Below, in pieces: positions 7,828 to 16,150 of a DNA stretch of 64,000 nucleotides (the first letter of the stretch is position 1; each line of letters opens with the position of its first letter). The position numbers and the translations under genes are program-made. Under the pieces are notes generated by a model. That model was not told where the DNA came from. It did no database searches and was given only the letters and a program-made list of their open reading frames with translations. The stretch comes from PALSA-607 sp036501485 (GTDB lineage Bacteria; Actinomycetota; Actinomycetes; Acidothermales; Acidothermaceae): contig DASYAG010000010.1 in the NCBI GenBank assembly GCA_036501485.1, positions 1 to 64,000 on the forward strand. The letters run 5' to 3'.

Positions 7828-8649
7828 CTAGACCCCGACAGCTGCGCCAATTGCGCCCAGCCGCGCCACGCCCAGGTCGGGCGCGGTGAGTACCTGCGGG
7901 CCGCTCGCCGTCACGGCGAACGTGTGTTCAAAGTGGGCAGCCCAGCTGTGATCGACCGTGACGACAGTCCAGTCGTCGTCCAGCGTCACTAGATGCCGTT
8001 TGCCCATCATGATCATCGGCTCCACCGCGAGGGTGAGCCCGGCCTGCAGCGTGAGGCCGCGGCCGCGCCGACCGAGGTTCGGGACGTGCGGCTCCTGATG
8101 CATCGCGGTGCCGATGCCGTGCCCGCCGTACTCCTCGACGATGCCGTAGCTGCCTTGCGACCGCACGTAGGACTCGACCGCGTGCCCGATGTCACCGAGG
8201 TGGCCACCTGCAACTCCGGCTGCGATCCCTCGCCACATCGACTCTTCGCAGACGTCGAGCATGGTCTGAATCGCCGGGTCGATGGTGCCGACGCCAGCCG
8301 TGAACGCGGCATCGCCGTGCCAGCCATCGGCAATCGCGCCACAGTCGATCGAGATGATGTCGCCGTCCCGCAGCACGTGGCGCCGATCAGGGACGCCGTG
8401 GACAACCTCGTCGTTGATCGACGCGCAGATCGACGCGGGATAAGGCACCTGGCCGCCGGCGCCACCGCGGTAGCCCTTGAAGTTCGACGTCGCGCCCGCG
8501 TCACGAATGACCCGCTCGGCGATGGCGTCGAGATCGGCCGTCGACACCCCCGGCGCAATGGCCGCCCGCATCGCCTCGAGGGCTGCGCTGACGACTAGGC
8601 CCGCGACGCGCATCTTGGCGATCTCGGCGTCGGTCTTGATGTGGATCAT
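7828..8649 (-). CDS. map: Methionine aminopeptidase, type I
   Basis: Removes N-terminal Met from new proteins. The 273-residue chain shows the pita-bread metallopeptidase ligands: the two Asp in IISIDCGAIADGWHGDAAF, His in YGGHGIGTAMHQEP, Glu in LAVEPMIMMG and Glu in HFEHTFAV. It is slightly longer than E. coli MAP with no N-terminal zinc or SH3 extension. ATG at 8649 has GGAGGGAG about 4 nt upstream. It follows adk after 36 nt in the secY-adk-map order. Confidence 0.97.
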   Translation of the reverse strand: MIHIKTDAEIAKMRVAGLVVSAALEAMRAAIAPGVSTADLDAIAERVIRDAGATSNFKGYRGGAGGQVPYPASICASINDEVVHGVPDRRHVLRDGDIISIDCGAIADGWHGDAAFTAGVGTIDPAIQTMLDVCEESMWRGIAAGVAGGHLGDIGHAVESYVRSQGSYGIVEEYGGHGIGTAMHQEPHVPNLGRRGRGLTLQAGLTLAVEPMIMMGKRHLVTLDDDWTVVTVDHSWAAHFEHTFAVTASGPQVLTAPDLGVARLGAIGAAVGV

Positions 8650-8685
8650 CGTTCTCCCTCCCCCTGCACAGTTCTGTCTTGCACT

Positions 8686-9339
8686 TCACTCGCTCCAGTG
8701 CCGCAACGACGCGACCGCACGCGCGGTGACATCTTCAACCGGCCCTGTCGCGTCAATGCCTTCCAGCAGTCCGCGGCCGGCGTAGTAGCCGACGAGCGGC
8801 GCGGTCTGGTCGGCATACACCTCGAGCCGGTGCCGGATCGTCTCCTCGCGATCGTCATCGCGTTGGAAGAGCTTTCCACTGCAATGGTCGCAGATTCCGG
8901 GGACAGCCGGAGGGTCGAAGAGCTCGTGCCAGACGTGCGCACACTCCTGGCAGGTACGCCGGCCAGAGAGCCGCCGCACGACCTCGTCGTCGTCGACCAC
9001 GAGTTCGAGCACCACCGACAGCGGACTACCCATCTCGGCCAGCATGGCGTCGAAGACCTCCGCCTGAACCTCGTTGCGCGGAAAGCCGTCGAGCAGGAAG
9101 CCGTCGCGAGCGTCGCCCTCGTCGAGCCGCTCTTTCACCATTGCGATGGTGACTTCGTCCGGGACAAGGTCACCGGCGTCCATGTAGCGCTTCGCTTCGT
9201 GGCCAAGAGGGGTGCCCATTGTGACGTGCATGCGAAAGATGTCGCCGGTCGAGATCTTTGGCACCGACAGATGGGAAGCGATGAACTGAGCCTGGGTCCC
9301 CTTGCCTGCGCCCGGCGGACCCACCAGGACCAGTCTCAC
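8686..9339 (-). CDS. adk: Adenylate kinase with zinc-type lid
   Basis: Interconverts ATP + AMP and 2 ADP. The P-loop GPPGAGKGTQ is at residues 7-16; NMP-binding (LSVPKISTGDIFR) and LDGFPRN segments are present. The lid contains CQEC and CDHC, the four-Cys zinc lid seen in Gram-positive enzymes. Length 217 is normal. It starts with GTG overlapping the secY stop by one base (TAGTG), and no strong Shine-Dalgarno is visible, so translation is probably coupled to secY. Confidence 0.97.
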   Translation of the reverse strand: MRLVLVGPPGAGKGTQAQFIASHLSVPKISTGDIFRMHVTMGTPLGHEAKRYMDAGDLVPDEVTIAMVKERLDEGDARDGFLLDGFPRNEVQAEVFDAMLAEMGSPLSVVLELVVDDDEVVRRLSGRRTCQECAHVWHELFDPPAVPGICDHCSGKLFQRDDDREETIRHRLEVYADQTAPLVGYYAGRGLLEGIDATGPVEDVTARAVASLRHWSE

Positions 9340-10655
9340 TACCGGAGGAAGCCCTCGTAGTTACGCAGCATCAGCTGGCTCTCGATCTGCTTCACCGTGT
9401 CGAGACCGACGCCGACGATGATCAGGACCGAGGTGCCACCAAACGGGAACTGCTGCGAACTTCCGATGATCGATAGCGCAGCCTCAGGAATGACTGCGAT
9501 GACAGCCAAGTACGTGGCGCCCGGCACCGTGATGCGGGACAAGATGTAGGTCAGGTATTCGGCAGTTGGCCTGCCGGGTCGGATGCCCGGAATGAACCCG
9601 CCGTACTTCTTCATGTTCTCGGCGACTTCGTCGGGGTTGAACGTGATCGCGACGTAGAAGAACGTGAAGAAGATGATCAAAGCTGCGTACAGCAGCAGGT
9701 AGGTGAGGTGCCCGTTCGGCGACAGGTAGTTCGTGACGAACTGGGTGAAGCCGAGGTTGCCGCTCCACACCCTGGTCAACAGCGAAGGGATATACAGCAG
9801 GGACGACGCGAAGATGACCGGGATGACACCAGCCTGGTTCACCTTCAACGGCAGGTACGTCGACGTGCCGCCATACATTCGGCGGCCGATCATGCGTTTC
9901 GCGTACTGCACCGGGATGCGTCGTTGCGCCTGCTCGACGAACACGATCGCCGCGATGATGACGGCACCGACCACGATCACCATCAAGAAGGTGAACAGGC
10001 CCTTGGTCTGACGGATGCTGTTGAGCTCGGACGGGAACCGCGCGGCGATCTGCGTGAAGATCAGGATCGACATGCCGTTGCCGATACCGCGGTCGGTGAT
10101 GAGTTCGCCGAGCCACATGATGATTGCGGTGCCTGCGGTCATCGTCAGGACGATGGTCAGGATCACCGGCCAGCCGTCGTTGGGAATGATCGGCGTCGTA
10201 CAGCCGGTGAAGATCTGACCAGGCGTGCGCGCCAGCGCCACGAAGGCAGACGACTGAAGGATCGCCAAGCCGATCGTCAGGTAACGCGTGTACTGCGTCA
10301 GCTTCGCCTGACCGGACTGGCCTTCCTGCTTCAACCGCTCGAGCCGCGGGATCACCACGACGAGCAGCTGAATGATGATGCTCGATGTGATGTAGGGCAT
10401 GATGCCCAGCGCCAGAATCGAGAGCTTCAGCAACGCACCACCGCTGAACAAGTTGATCAGGGTGTAGACGTTCGCGCTGTTGCCGCCGGTGACCTCGACG
10501 AGACAGGTGTGGATGTTCTTCTCCGACACCCCCGGTGCCGGGATCGCGCTGCCCAAGCGGAAGAGCAGCACGATGAAGAGCACGAACAACATCTTTTTGC
10601 GCAGGTCGGGCGTGCGGAACGCCTGCCCGAAGGCCCTGAGTAGGGCGTAGTTCAC
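9339..10655 (-). CDS. secY: Preprotein translocase subunit SecY
   Basis: SecY is the channel of the Sec translocase in the cytoplasmic membrane. The 438-residue protein has about ten hydrophobic segments and conserved pieces such as LFSGGALLKLSILALGIMPY, PYITSSIIIQLL, and the cytoplasmic loop NPDEVAENMKKYGGFIPGIR. GTG start with GGGAGGA 4 nt upstream. It is in the spc order rplO-secY-adk-map. Its partner SecE is encoded at 37.2 kb. The 130-bp gap before it may hold an extra promoter, but no clear -10 was found. Confidence 0.97.
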   Translation of the reverse strand: MNYALLRAFGQAFRTPDLRKKMLFVLFIVLLFRLGSAIPAPGVSEKNIHTCLVEVTGGNSANVYTLINLFSGGALLKLSILALGIMPYITSSIIIQLLVVVIPRLERLKQEGQSGQAKLTQYTRYLTIGLAILQSSAFVALARTPGQIFTGCTTPIIPNDGWPVILTIVLTMTAGTAIIMWLGELITDRGIGNGMSILIFTQIAARFPSELNSIRQTKGLFTFLMVIVVGAVIIAAIVFVEQAQRRIPVQYAKRMIGRRMYGGTSTYLPLKVNQAGVIPVIFASSLLYIPSLLTRVWSGNLGFTQFVTNYLSPNGHLTYLLLYAALIIFFTFFYVAITFNPDEVAENMKKYGGFIPGIRPGRPTAEYLTYILSRITVPGATYLAVIAVIPEAALSIIGSSQQFPFGGTSVLIIVGVGLDTVKQIESQLMLRNYEGFLR

Positions 10656-10785
10656 GATTCCTCCCGCGCACCAACACTGCTGTCAAGAATTGCCGCAAAC
10701 CTTGCCGATCACGAGCGCGAACGCACGCCTCGGGACCGAAATCCAGTCTCCCGCACCCGCTCCGTGACTGTAACGCACGAGCGTC

Positions 10786-11274
10786 TTACAGTTTGGTTGC
10801 GCTGCCGCCCGCCGCCTCGATCTTCTCCTTGGCGGACGCCGAGAAGCCGTGCGCCGTTACCTGCAACTTGACGCCGATCTCGCCATCGCCAAGCACCTTG
10901 ACCAGCTCGCCCTTGCGGACTGCACCCTTGGCAACCAGGTCCTCGAGAGTCACGGCGCCACCCTTGGGGTAGTGCGCGGCGATCCATTCAAGGTTCACGA
11001 CTTGGTATTCGACGCGGAAACGGTTGGTAAAGCCCTTCAACTTCGGCAGCCGCATGTACAGCGGCATCTGCCCGCCCTCGAAGCGTGCAGGTACCTGATA
11101 CCGGGCCTTGGTGCCCTTGGTGCCGCGACCTGCGGTCTTGCCCTTGGACGCCTCGCCTCGACCGACGCGGGTCTTCGGCTTGTGCGAACCAGGTGCGGGC
11201 CGCAAGTGATGAATCTTCAGCACTGTGGTCGCCCGTTCCGTGGTCGTCGTTTCAGCTTTCGTCGTGTCAGCCAT
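10786..11274 (-). CDS. rplO: 50S ribosomal protein L15
   Basis: L15 is a late-assembly 50S protein. The family motif LRPAPGSHKPKTRVGRGEAS begins at about residue 24, followed by GKTAGRGTKGTKAR and FEGGQMPLYMRLPKLKGF. The first 20 residues (MADTTKAETTTTERATTVLK) are an extra Thr-rich stretch compared with short-form L15. Start ATG lies 2 nt after the rpmD stop, with GAGGAAG inside the end of rpmD as Shine-Dalgarno. Length 162. Confidence 0.97.
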   Translation of the reverse strand: MADTTKAETTTTERATTVLKIHHLRPAPGSHKPKTRVGRGEASKGKTAGRGTKGTKARYQVPARFEGGQMPLYMRLPKLKGFTNRFRVEYQVVNLEWIAAHYPKGGAVTLEDLVAKGAVRKGELVKVLGDGEIGVKLQVTAHGFSASAKEKIEAAGGSATKL

Positions 11275-11276
11275 CG

Positions 11277-11459
11277 TTAGTCCACTTCCTCAACGGCTAC
11301 CAGGTGCGAAACGGTCCTGATCATGCCGCGGATCTCAGGACGATCTTCTTTGACGACGGTGTCGCGCATCCGCTTCAGGCCGAGTGTGCGCAAGGTATTG
11401 CGCTGGTTACTTGTGCCACCGATCTCGGATTTGGTCTGGGTGACCTTGAGCCGGCCCAT
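11277..11459 (-). CDS. rpmD: 50S ribosomal protein L30
   Basis: A 60-residue 50S protein with the family sequence GRLKVTQTKSEIGGTSNQR and TLRTLGLKRMRDTVV. I start at the ATG at 11459, the normal family start, rather than an upstream in-frame extension with no similarity. It follows the rpsE stop at 11461 by 1 nt, in the usual rpsE-rpmD-rplO order. Confidence 0.96.
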   Translation of the reverse strand: MGRLKVTQTKSEIGGTSNQRNTLRTLGLKRMRDTVVKEDRPEIRGMIRTVSHLVAVEEVD

Positions 11460-11460
11460 G

Positions 11461-12141
11461 TCAGGCACCCATCCCCGCCGCACGCGCGCGCAACAAAGCG
11501 GCAGGTGCGACATCCTCAAGCGGCAAGCCGCGGCGGGCCGCAACTTCTTCCGGACGCATGAGGCCCTTGAGTGCCGCTACCGTGGCGTGCACGACGTTGA
11601 TCGCGTTGTCCGAGCCGAGCGACTTCGACAAGACGTCGTGAATGCCCGCGCACTCCAGCACCGCGCGCACCGGTCCGCCGGCAATAACGCCGGTACCAGG
11701 GCTCGCCGGGCGCAACAGCACGACGCCGGCCGCGGCCTCGCCGGTAATGGGGTGCGGAATCGTGTGCTGGATGCGGGGCACCTTGAAGAAACTCTTCTTG
11801 GCCTCCTCGACACCCTTGGCGATTGCCGCGGGCACTTCCTTGGCCTTGCCGTAGCCGATACCAACGCTGCCGTCGCCGTCGCCGACGACAACGAGCGCGG
11901 TGAAGCTGAAGCGCCGACCGCCCTTGACGACCTTCGCGACGCGGTTGATCGCCACGACGCGCTCGATGTACTGGGTCTTCTCGGCTGCGCCATCGGGACG
12001 ACGGTTGTCGCGGCGGTCGCGACGATCGCCGCCGCCACCGCCAGTACCGCCGCCGCTTCCGCCGGGTCCGCCGGCAGCGCCGGCACCGGTGCCACCGGCA
12101 CCACTACCGCTTCCGGGTCCACGACGCTGAGGTCCTGGCAT
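11461..12141 (-). CDS. rpsE: 30S ribosomal protein S5 with Gly-rich N-terminal extension
   Basis: S5 is near the mRNA entry channel and affects decoding accuracy. The core starts around residue 56 (TQYIERVVAINRVAKVVKGG) and includes VGIGYGKAKEVPAAI and LLRPASPGTGVIAGGPVRAVLE. In front is about 55 extra residues: a Gly/Ser/Ala/Pro-rich run (about 9-38) and an Arg/Asp-rich linker. The total of 226 compares with about 165-220 in other bacteria. ATG with GAGGAACG about 5 nt upstream. Such extensions occur in actinobacteria; this one is notably Gly-rich. Confidence 0.96.
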   Translation of the reverse strand: MPGPQRRGPGSGSGAGGTGAGAAGGPGGSGGGTGGGGGDRRDRRDNRRPDGAAEKTQYIERVVAINRVAKVVKGGRRFSFTALVVVGDGDGSVGIGYGKAKEVPAAIAKGVEEAKKSFFKVPRIQHTIPHPITGEAAAGVVLLRPASPGTGVIAGGPVRAVLECAGIHDVLSKSLGSDNAINVVHATVAALKGLMRPEEVAARRGLPLEDVAPAALLRARAAGMGA

Positions 12142-12199
12142 TAGACGTTCCTCATCTCAGTGTTCACGCAAATTCGGGTCGCGCACGTCAGTTCTGGGG

Positions 12200-12589
12200 T
12201 CACAGCGTCAGACCGCCTTCACGGGCGCCATCGGCAATCGCCGCGACGCGGCCGTGGTACTGGTAGCCGCCACGGTCAAAGACAACCGGACCGACGCCGG
12301 CGGCCGCGGCCCGCTTGGCAACGAGCTCACCGACCTTGCGAGCCTTGGCCGTCTTGTCACCCGCAGTCGCACGAACGTCTGCTTCCATCGTTGACGCCGA
12401 AGCAAGCGTGCGGCCGGTCACGTCGTCGACGACCTGCGCGAACACGTGCCGGCTCGACCGGTTGACCACAAGGCGCGGACGATCCGCGGTGCCGGTGACG
12501 CGCTTGCGTACCCGAAAGTGGCGGCGCTGGCGCAGGGCGGACTTGGTAGATCCGCGCGCCTTGCGGCGACTGATCAATCCAACGGGCAT
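12200..12589 (-). CDS. rplR: 50S ribosomal protein L18
   Basis: L18 binds 5S rRNA together with L5 in the central protuberance. The 129-residue chain has the motifs RKARGSTKSALRQRRHFRVR, GTADRPRLVVNRSSRH and VFDRGGYQYHGRVAAIADGAREGGL at the C-terminus. Its ATG lies 2 nt after the rplF stop. Length and position between rplF and rpsE are normal. Confidence 0.97.
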   Translation of the reverse strand: MPVGLISRRKARGSTKSALRQRRHFRVRKRVTGTADRPRLVVNRSSRHVFAQVVDDVTGRTLASASTMEADVRATAGDKTAKARKVGELVAKRAAAAGVGPVVFDRGGYQYHGRVAAIADGAREGGLTL

Positions 12590-12591
12590 GA

Positions 12592-13137
12592 CTACTTACC
12601 AGCCTTTCCGACCTTGCGACGCACGACTTCACCTTGGTAGCGAACGCCCTTGCCCTTGTAGGGCTCCGGCTTGCGCAGCTTGCGGATGTTGGCTGCGACC
12701 TCACCGACCTGCTGCTTGTCGATGCCACGCACGACGAACCTGGTCGGCGCCTGCACCTCGAACGTGATCCCGTCGGGTGCGGGGATGTTGACCGGGTGCG
12801 AGAAGCCGAGAGCGAACTCCAGGTCAGAGCCCTTCGCCTGCACGCGGTAACCGGTGCCGACGATCTCGAGGGTCTTGGAGAATCCGTCGGTCACCCCGAT
12901 CACCATGTTGGCTACGAGGGTGCGACCCAGACCGTGCCGCTCCTTGCTGCGCTTCTCATCGTCGGGCCGAGTGACTACGAGGGTGCCGTCTTCGGCTCGC
13001 TCGAAGCCAGTGGGCTCAACGATGGCGCGAGGCAAGGTCAGGGTGCCCTTGGGGCCCTTGACTGTTACTTCGCTGTCAGTGATTTCGACGTCGACCCCGC
13101 TGGGAACAGGGATCGGAAGTCTTCCGATTCGGGACAT
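12592..13137 (-). CDS. rplF: 50S ribosomal protein L6
   Basis: L6 lies at the base of the L7/L12 stalk beside the sarcin-ricin loop. I start at MSRIGRLPIPVPSGVDV (13137); 22 further in-frame codons upstream have no family similarity. The 181-residue chain holds the two L6 domains: VTVKGPKGTL in the first, and the C-terminal signature RKPEPYKGKGVRY. GGAAGAG lies about 9 nt before the ATG. It lies between rpsH and rplR. Confidence 0.97.
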   Translation of the reverse strand: MSRIGRLPIPVPSGVDVEITDSEVTVKGPKGTLTLPRAIVEPTGFERAEDGTLVVTRPDDEKRSKERHGLGRTLVANMVIGVTDGFSKTLEIVGTGYRVQAKGSDLEFALGFSHPVNIPAPDGITFEVQAPTRFVVRGIDKQQVGEVAANIRKLRKPEPYKGKGVRYQGEVVRRKVGKAGK

Positions 13138-13154
13138 GAGTTCGTCTCTTCCTG

Positions 13155-13559
13155 TTACCAGACGTAGGCGAGGACTTCCCCGCCTACCCCACGCTTTGCG
13201 CACTGCTTGTCGGTCAGCAGGCCGCCGGATGTCGAGATGATCGCAATGCCCAGACCGCCGAGCACGCGCGGCAAGTTGGTGCCCTTGGCGTAAACCCGCA
13301 GCCCGGGCTTGCTGACCCGCCGGACGCCGGCAATCGACCGCTCACGGTTCGGGCCGTACTTCAACTCGACGACCAGGTTCTTCGCCGCGACGTGGCCTTC
13401 GACGTCCTCGACGTGCCAGCCGGCGATGTAGCCCTGCTCTTTGAGGATGTCAGCGACGTGTGTCTTGATCTTCGAGTAAGGAATCGGCACGTTGTCGTGG
13501 TACGCGTGGTTCGCATTGCGCACTCGCGTCAACATGTCCGCGATCGGGTCGGTCATCAT
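13155..13559 (-). CDS. rpsH: 30S ribosomal protein S8
   Basis: S8 is a primary 16S rRNA binder and, in E. coli, represses the spc operon. The protein begins MMTDPIADMLTRVRNANHAYHD; either of the two adjacent Met codons (13559 or 13556) could be used. The C-terminal motif ISTSGGLLTDKQCAKRGVGGE, with the serine-rich RNA-binding loop, is intact. Length 133-134 is normal. It follows rpsN after 72 nt. Confidence 0.97.
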   Translation of the reverse strand: MMTDPIADMLTRVRNANHAYHDNVPIPYSKIKTHVADILKEQGYIAGWHVEDVEGHVAAKNLVVELKYGPNRERSIAGVRRVSKPGLRVYAKGTNLPRVLGGLGIAIISTSGGLLTDKQCAKRGVGGEVLAYVW

Positions 13560-13631
13560 GATGTGGCCACATGGCCTTTCTCGCCGTGGTTTCGCCTCGC
13601 CAAAACTCAGCGACCTGCGGCGTAGTGGGGT

Positions 13632-13817
13632 TTACCAGGAGCTCTTGGTGATGCCAGGCAACTCGCCGCGGTGTGCCATCTCGCGAAGGCAGATGCGGCA
13701 GATGCCGAACTTCTTGTACACCGAGTGCGACCGGCCGCACCGGTTGCAGCGGGTGTAGCCGCGCACCTTGAACTTCGGCTTCGCGGCCGCCTTGATCTTG
13801 AGTGCATTCTTCGCCAT
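13632..13817 (-). CDS. rpsN: 30S ribosomal protein S14, type Z (zinc)
   Basis: The short S14 form of 61 residues, also named rpsZ, with Cys 24, 27, 40 and 43 (YTRCNRCGRS, GICRICLREMAH) binding zinc. The start is the ATG at 13817 (MAKNALKIKAAAKPKFKVRG); a longer upstream open frame overlaps rplE in a different frame and is spurious. It begins 4 nt after the rplE stop. Actinobacteria often keep a second, zinc-free S14 elsewhere that replaces this one under zinc starvation; none is in this window. Confidence 0.96.
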   Translation of the reverse strand: MAKNALKIKAAAKPKFKVRGYTRCNRCGRSHSVYKKFGICRICLREMAHRGELPGITKSSW

Positions 13818-13821
13818 GCGG

Positions 13822-14433
13822 TCAGTTCTCCTTGAAGGGGAAGCCGAGCAGGCGAAGCAACGCGCGCCCCTCGTCGTCGGTGTTCGCCGTCGTGACCACC
13901 GTGATGTCCATGCCACGGAAGCGATCGATCCGGTCTTGATCGATCTCGTGGAACATGACCTGCTCGGTGAGACCGAACGTGTAGTTGCCGTGGCCGTCGA
14001 ACTGGCGCGGCGACAAGCCGCGGAAGTCACGGATCCGGGGCAGCGCAAGTGCGAGCAGCCGGTCGAGGAACTCCCACATCCGGTCACCGCGCAGCGTGAC
14101 GTGGCAACCGATCGCCATGTTCTCGCGCAGCTTGAACTGGGCGATCGATTTCTTCGACCTGGTGACCTGCGGCTTTTGGCCGGTGATCGTGGTCAAGTCG
14201 CGAACCGCACCGTCGATCAGCTTCGCGTCGCGTGCAGCCTCGCCGACACCCATGTTCACGACGACCTTGGTCAGGCCGGGAATCTGCATGACGTTGGAGT
14301 AACCGAACTGCTCGCGCAACTGGGGCGAGATCTCGTCGCGGTAGCGCTGCTTGAGACGCGGGGCCGTACGCGGCGTAGCAGTGCTGCTACCCGCTGCACC
14401 ACCGGTCGGCGTCTCGGTCGTGGTCGTTGTCAT
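13822..14433 (-). CDS. rplE: 50S ribosomal protein L5
   Basis: L5 binds 5S rRNA and contacts P-site tRNA. The real start is the ATG at 14433, overlapping the rplX stop as ATGA; a longer in-frame extension runs into rplX and has no similarity. The 203-residue product has a 25-residue Thr/Pro/Ala-rich leader absent from short L5 proteins, then LKQRYRDEISPQLREQFGY, IPGLTKVVVNMGVGEAARD and the C-terminal GMDITVVTTANTDDEGRALL. Confidence 0.97.
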   Translation of the reverse strand: MTTTTTETPTGGAAGSSTATPRTAPRLKQRYRDEISPQLREQFGYSNVMQIPGLTKVVVNMGVGEAARDAKLIDGAVRDLTTITGQKPQVTRSKKSIAQFKLRENMAIGCHVTLRGDRMWEFLDRLLALALPRIRDFRGLSPRQFDGHGNYTFGLTEQVMFHEIDQDRIDRFRGMDITVVTTANTDDEGRALLRLLGFPFKEN

Positions 14434-14786
14434 GCCGTCGCCACCGTGATTTCTTTGCCGCACTTCTTGCAGATGCGGACCGGGATCGTCTTGCCGGTGT
14501 TCTCGTTCAGCACTTGGCGACGCTCGATGCGAGTCGCGCGGTCGCACTCGGGGCACACGACCATGACGTTGCTCACGTGCACGGGTGCCTCTTGCGTGAC
14601 GATGCCGCCGGTCTTCGCGCCACGAGTCGTTGTGGTGATCTTGGTGTGCTTGCGGATGCGGTTGACACCCTCGACCAGGACACGCTCGCGCCCGGGGTCG
14701 GTCTCGATGACCTTGCCCTTGAAGCCGCGGTCCTTGCCCGAGATCACCTGGACGGTGTCTCCCTTACGAACCTTCAGACCTGCCAT
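14430..14786 (-). CDS. rplX: 50S ribosomal protein L24
   Basis: L24 is an assembly initiator near the tunnel exit. The KOW motif is in MAGLKVRKGDTVQVISGKD, followed by VNRIRKHTKITT and, at the C-terminus, four Cys (VVCPECDRAT and RICKKCGKE) typical of actinobacterial L24. Length 118. GGAGG inside the end of rplN serves as Shine-Dalgarno. Its stop overlaps rplE. Confidence 0.97.
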   Translation of the reverse strand: MAGLKVRKGDTVQVISGKDRGFKGKVIETDPGRERVLVEGVNRIRKHTKITTTTRGAKTGGIVTQEAPVHVSNVMVVCPECDRATRIERRQVLNENTGKTIPVRICKKCGKEITVATA

Positions 14787-14789
14787 GAC

Positions 14790-15158
14790 TTACAGCACCT
14801 CCGGAGCCAGCGAGATGATCCGCATGAACTTCTTCTCGCGCAGCTCACGGCCAACCGGGCCGAAGATGCGCGTTCCACGCGGGTCGCCGCCGTCCTTGAT
14901 GAGGACAGCGGCATTCTCGTCAAACTTGATGTACGAGCCGTCGGGACGCCGACGCTCTTTCACAGTACGCACGACGACCGCCTTCACGACGTCGCCTTTC
15001 TTCACGCCCGCACCCGGCAACGCGTCCTTGACGGTGGCCACGATGACGTCGCCGATTCGCGCGTAGCGTCGGCCCGAGCCTCCGAGCACGCGGATGCACA
15101 AGATCTCCTTGGCACCCGTGTTGTCGGCGACGCGCAGTCGCGACTCCTGCTGAATCAC
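14790..15158 (-). CDS. rplN: 50S ribosomal protein L14
   Basis: L14 is at the subunit interface, bridging to 16S rRNA. The 122-residue chain is collinear with the family: MIQQESRLRVADNTGAKEIL, GSGRRYARIGDVIVATVKDA, KRRRPDGSYIKF-like segment and RGTRIFGPVGRELREKKFMR. It heads the pair rplN-rplX, 3 nt apart, and is 38 nt after rpsQ. Confidence 0.97.
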   Translation of the reverse strand: MIQQESRLRVADNTGAKEILCIRVLGGSGRRYARIGDVIVATVKDALPGAGVKKGDVVKAVVVRTVKERRRPDGSYIKFDENAAVLIKDGGDPRGTRIFGPVGRELREKKFMRIISLAPEVL

Positions 15159-15196
15159 TGTGACTCCCGGTCTGGATTGCTAGGGATTGCTTGGGG

Positions 15197-15508
15197 TTAC
15201 TTGGCCTTTTCGAGGATCTCGACGACGCGCCAGCGCTTAGTAGCGGACTGCGGGCGCGTCTCCATGAGAAGCACCCGGTCGCCGGTCGCAGCGCCCGATT
15301 CGTCGTGAGCATGCAGCTTGCTGGTGCGGCGAAGGACCTTGCCGTAAAGGGGGTGCTTGACCCGGTCCTCGACGGCGACCACGACGGTCTTCTCCATCTT
15401 GTCGCTGATCACGAGCCCTTCGCGGGTCTTGCGGAAGCCGCGCTTCTCGTCAGCGTCGCTCGCCTTCGAGGTCGCCTGGGAGGTAACACTGCCGGCCTTG
15501 TCGCTCAT
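15197..15508 (-). CDS. rpsQ: 30S ribosomal protein S17
   Basis: S17 is an OB-fold primary 16S rRNA binder. The core begins at about residue 22 (KRGFRKTREGLVISDKMEKT), after a 20-residue extra N-terminal segment rich in Ser, Ala and Asp; VKHPLYGKVLRRTSKLHAHD and the C-terminal TKRWRVVEILEKAK are standard. Total 103. ATG overlaps the rpmC stop as ATGA, indicating coupled translation. Confidence 0.96.
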   Translation of the reverse strand: MSDKAGSVTSQATSKASDADEKRGFRKTREGLVISDKMEKTVVVAVEDRVKHPLYGKVLRRTSKLHAHDESGAATGDRVLLMETRPQSATKRWRVVEILEKAK

Positions 15509-15729
15509 GCCACATCCTCGTCGTTCTTGATGGTGATGCCGAGCTCGATCTCACGCATGACCGTGTAGATGCGAGCGATTTCCTTGCGTACCGAGTTCAA
15601 CCGGCCGTGGCTCTCCAGCTGACCCGAGGCGTACTGGAACCGCAGCTTGAAGAGCTCGTCCTTGGCCTCGTGCAACTTGGTGATCAGCTCGTCGTTCTCG
15701 AGCGTGCGCAGGTCGTTTGCTGTGGTCAC
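15505..15729 (-). CDS. rpmC: 50S ribosomal protein L29
   Basis: L29 lies at the tunnel exit, next to the SRP and trigger-factor docking site. I choose the GTG at 15729 (MTTANDLRTLENDELITK, 74 residues), which overlaps the rplP stop as GTGA and fits the family start; 49 in-frame codons upstream run within rplP and show no similarity. ELFKLRFQYASGQLE and the R(R)EIARIYTVMRE-like helix are typical of the helical hairpin fold. Confidence 0.94.
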   Translation of the reverse strand: MTTANDLRTLENDELITKLHEAKDELFKLRFQYASGQLESHGRLNSVRKEIARIYTVMREIELGITIKNDEDVA

Positions 15730-16148
15730 GACGCCTCCCCGACCTCGCGCCGGACGAACCGGCACTTCATCGGCAACTTGTGCATGGCACGCCGCATCGC
15801 CTCGCGGGCGATCGGCTCTGGAACGCCGGCCAGTTCGAACATGACCCGGCCGGGCTTCACGTTCGCGATCCACCACTCCGGCGAACCCTTACCGGAACCC
15901 ATGCGGGTCTCGGCCGGCTTCTTGGTGATGGGTCGGTCGGGGAAGATGTTGATCCAGACCTTGCCACCGCGCTTGATGTGGCGGGTCATCGCGATACGCG
16001 CGGACTCGATCTGCCGGTTGGTGACGTACGCCGGCTCCAGCGCCTGGATGCCGAACTCGCCGAACGCGATGCGGGTGCCACCGGTCGCAGCGCCGGTACG
16101 ACCCGGGTGATGCTGCTTGCGGTGCTTGACCCTGCGGGGAACCAGCAT
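15726..16148 (-). CDS. rplP: 50S ribosomal protein L16
   Basis: L16 organises the A-site region of the 50S. The 140-residue chain starts MLVPRRVKHRKQHHPGRTG and contains FGEFGIQALEPAYVTNRQIE, GKVWINIFPDRPITKKPAE and MGSGKGSPEWWIANVKPGR. The position 81 Arg environment (the target of RoxA hydroxylation in E. coli) is conserved as ETRMGSGKG. It follows rpsC by 2 nt. Confidence 0.98.
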   Translation of the reverse strand: MLVPRRVKHRKQHHPGRTGAATGGTRIAFGEFGIQALEPAYVTNRQIESARIAMTRHIKRGGKVWINIFPDRPITKKPAETRMGSGKGSPEWWIANVKPGRVMFELAGVPEPIAREAMRRAMHKLPMKCRFVRREVGEAS

Positions 16149-16150
16149 GA

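Noticed and set aside
13822..14556. Longer start for L5 at 14556
   Set aside because: The first 41 codons overlap rplX out of frame; the ATGA junction at 14433 is the natural start.
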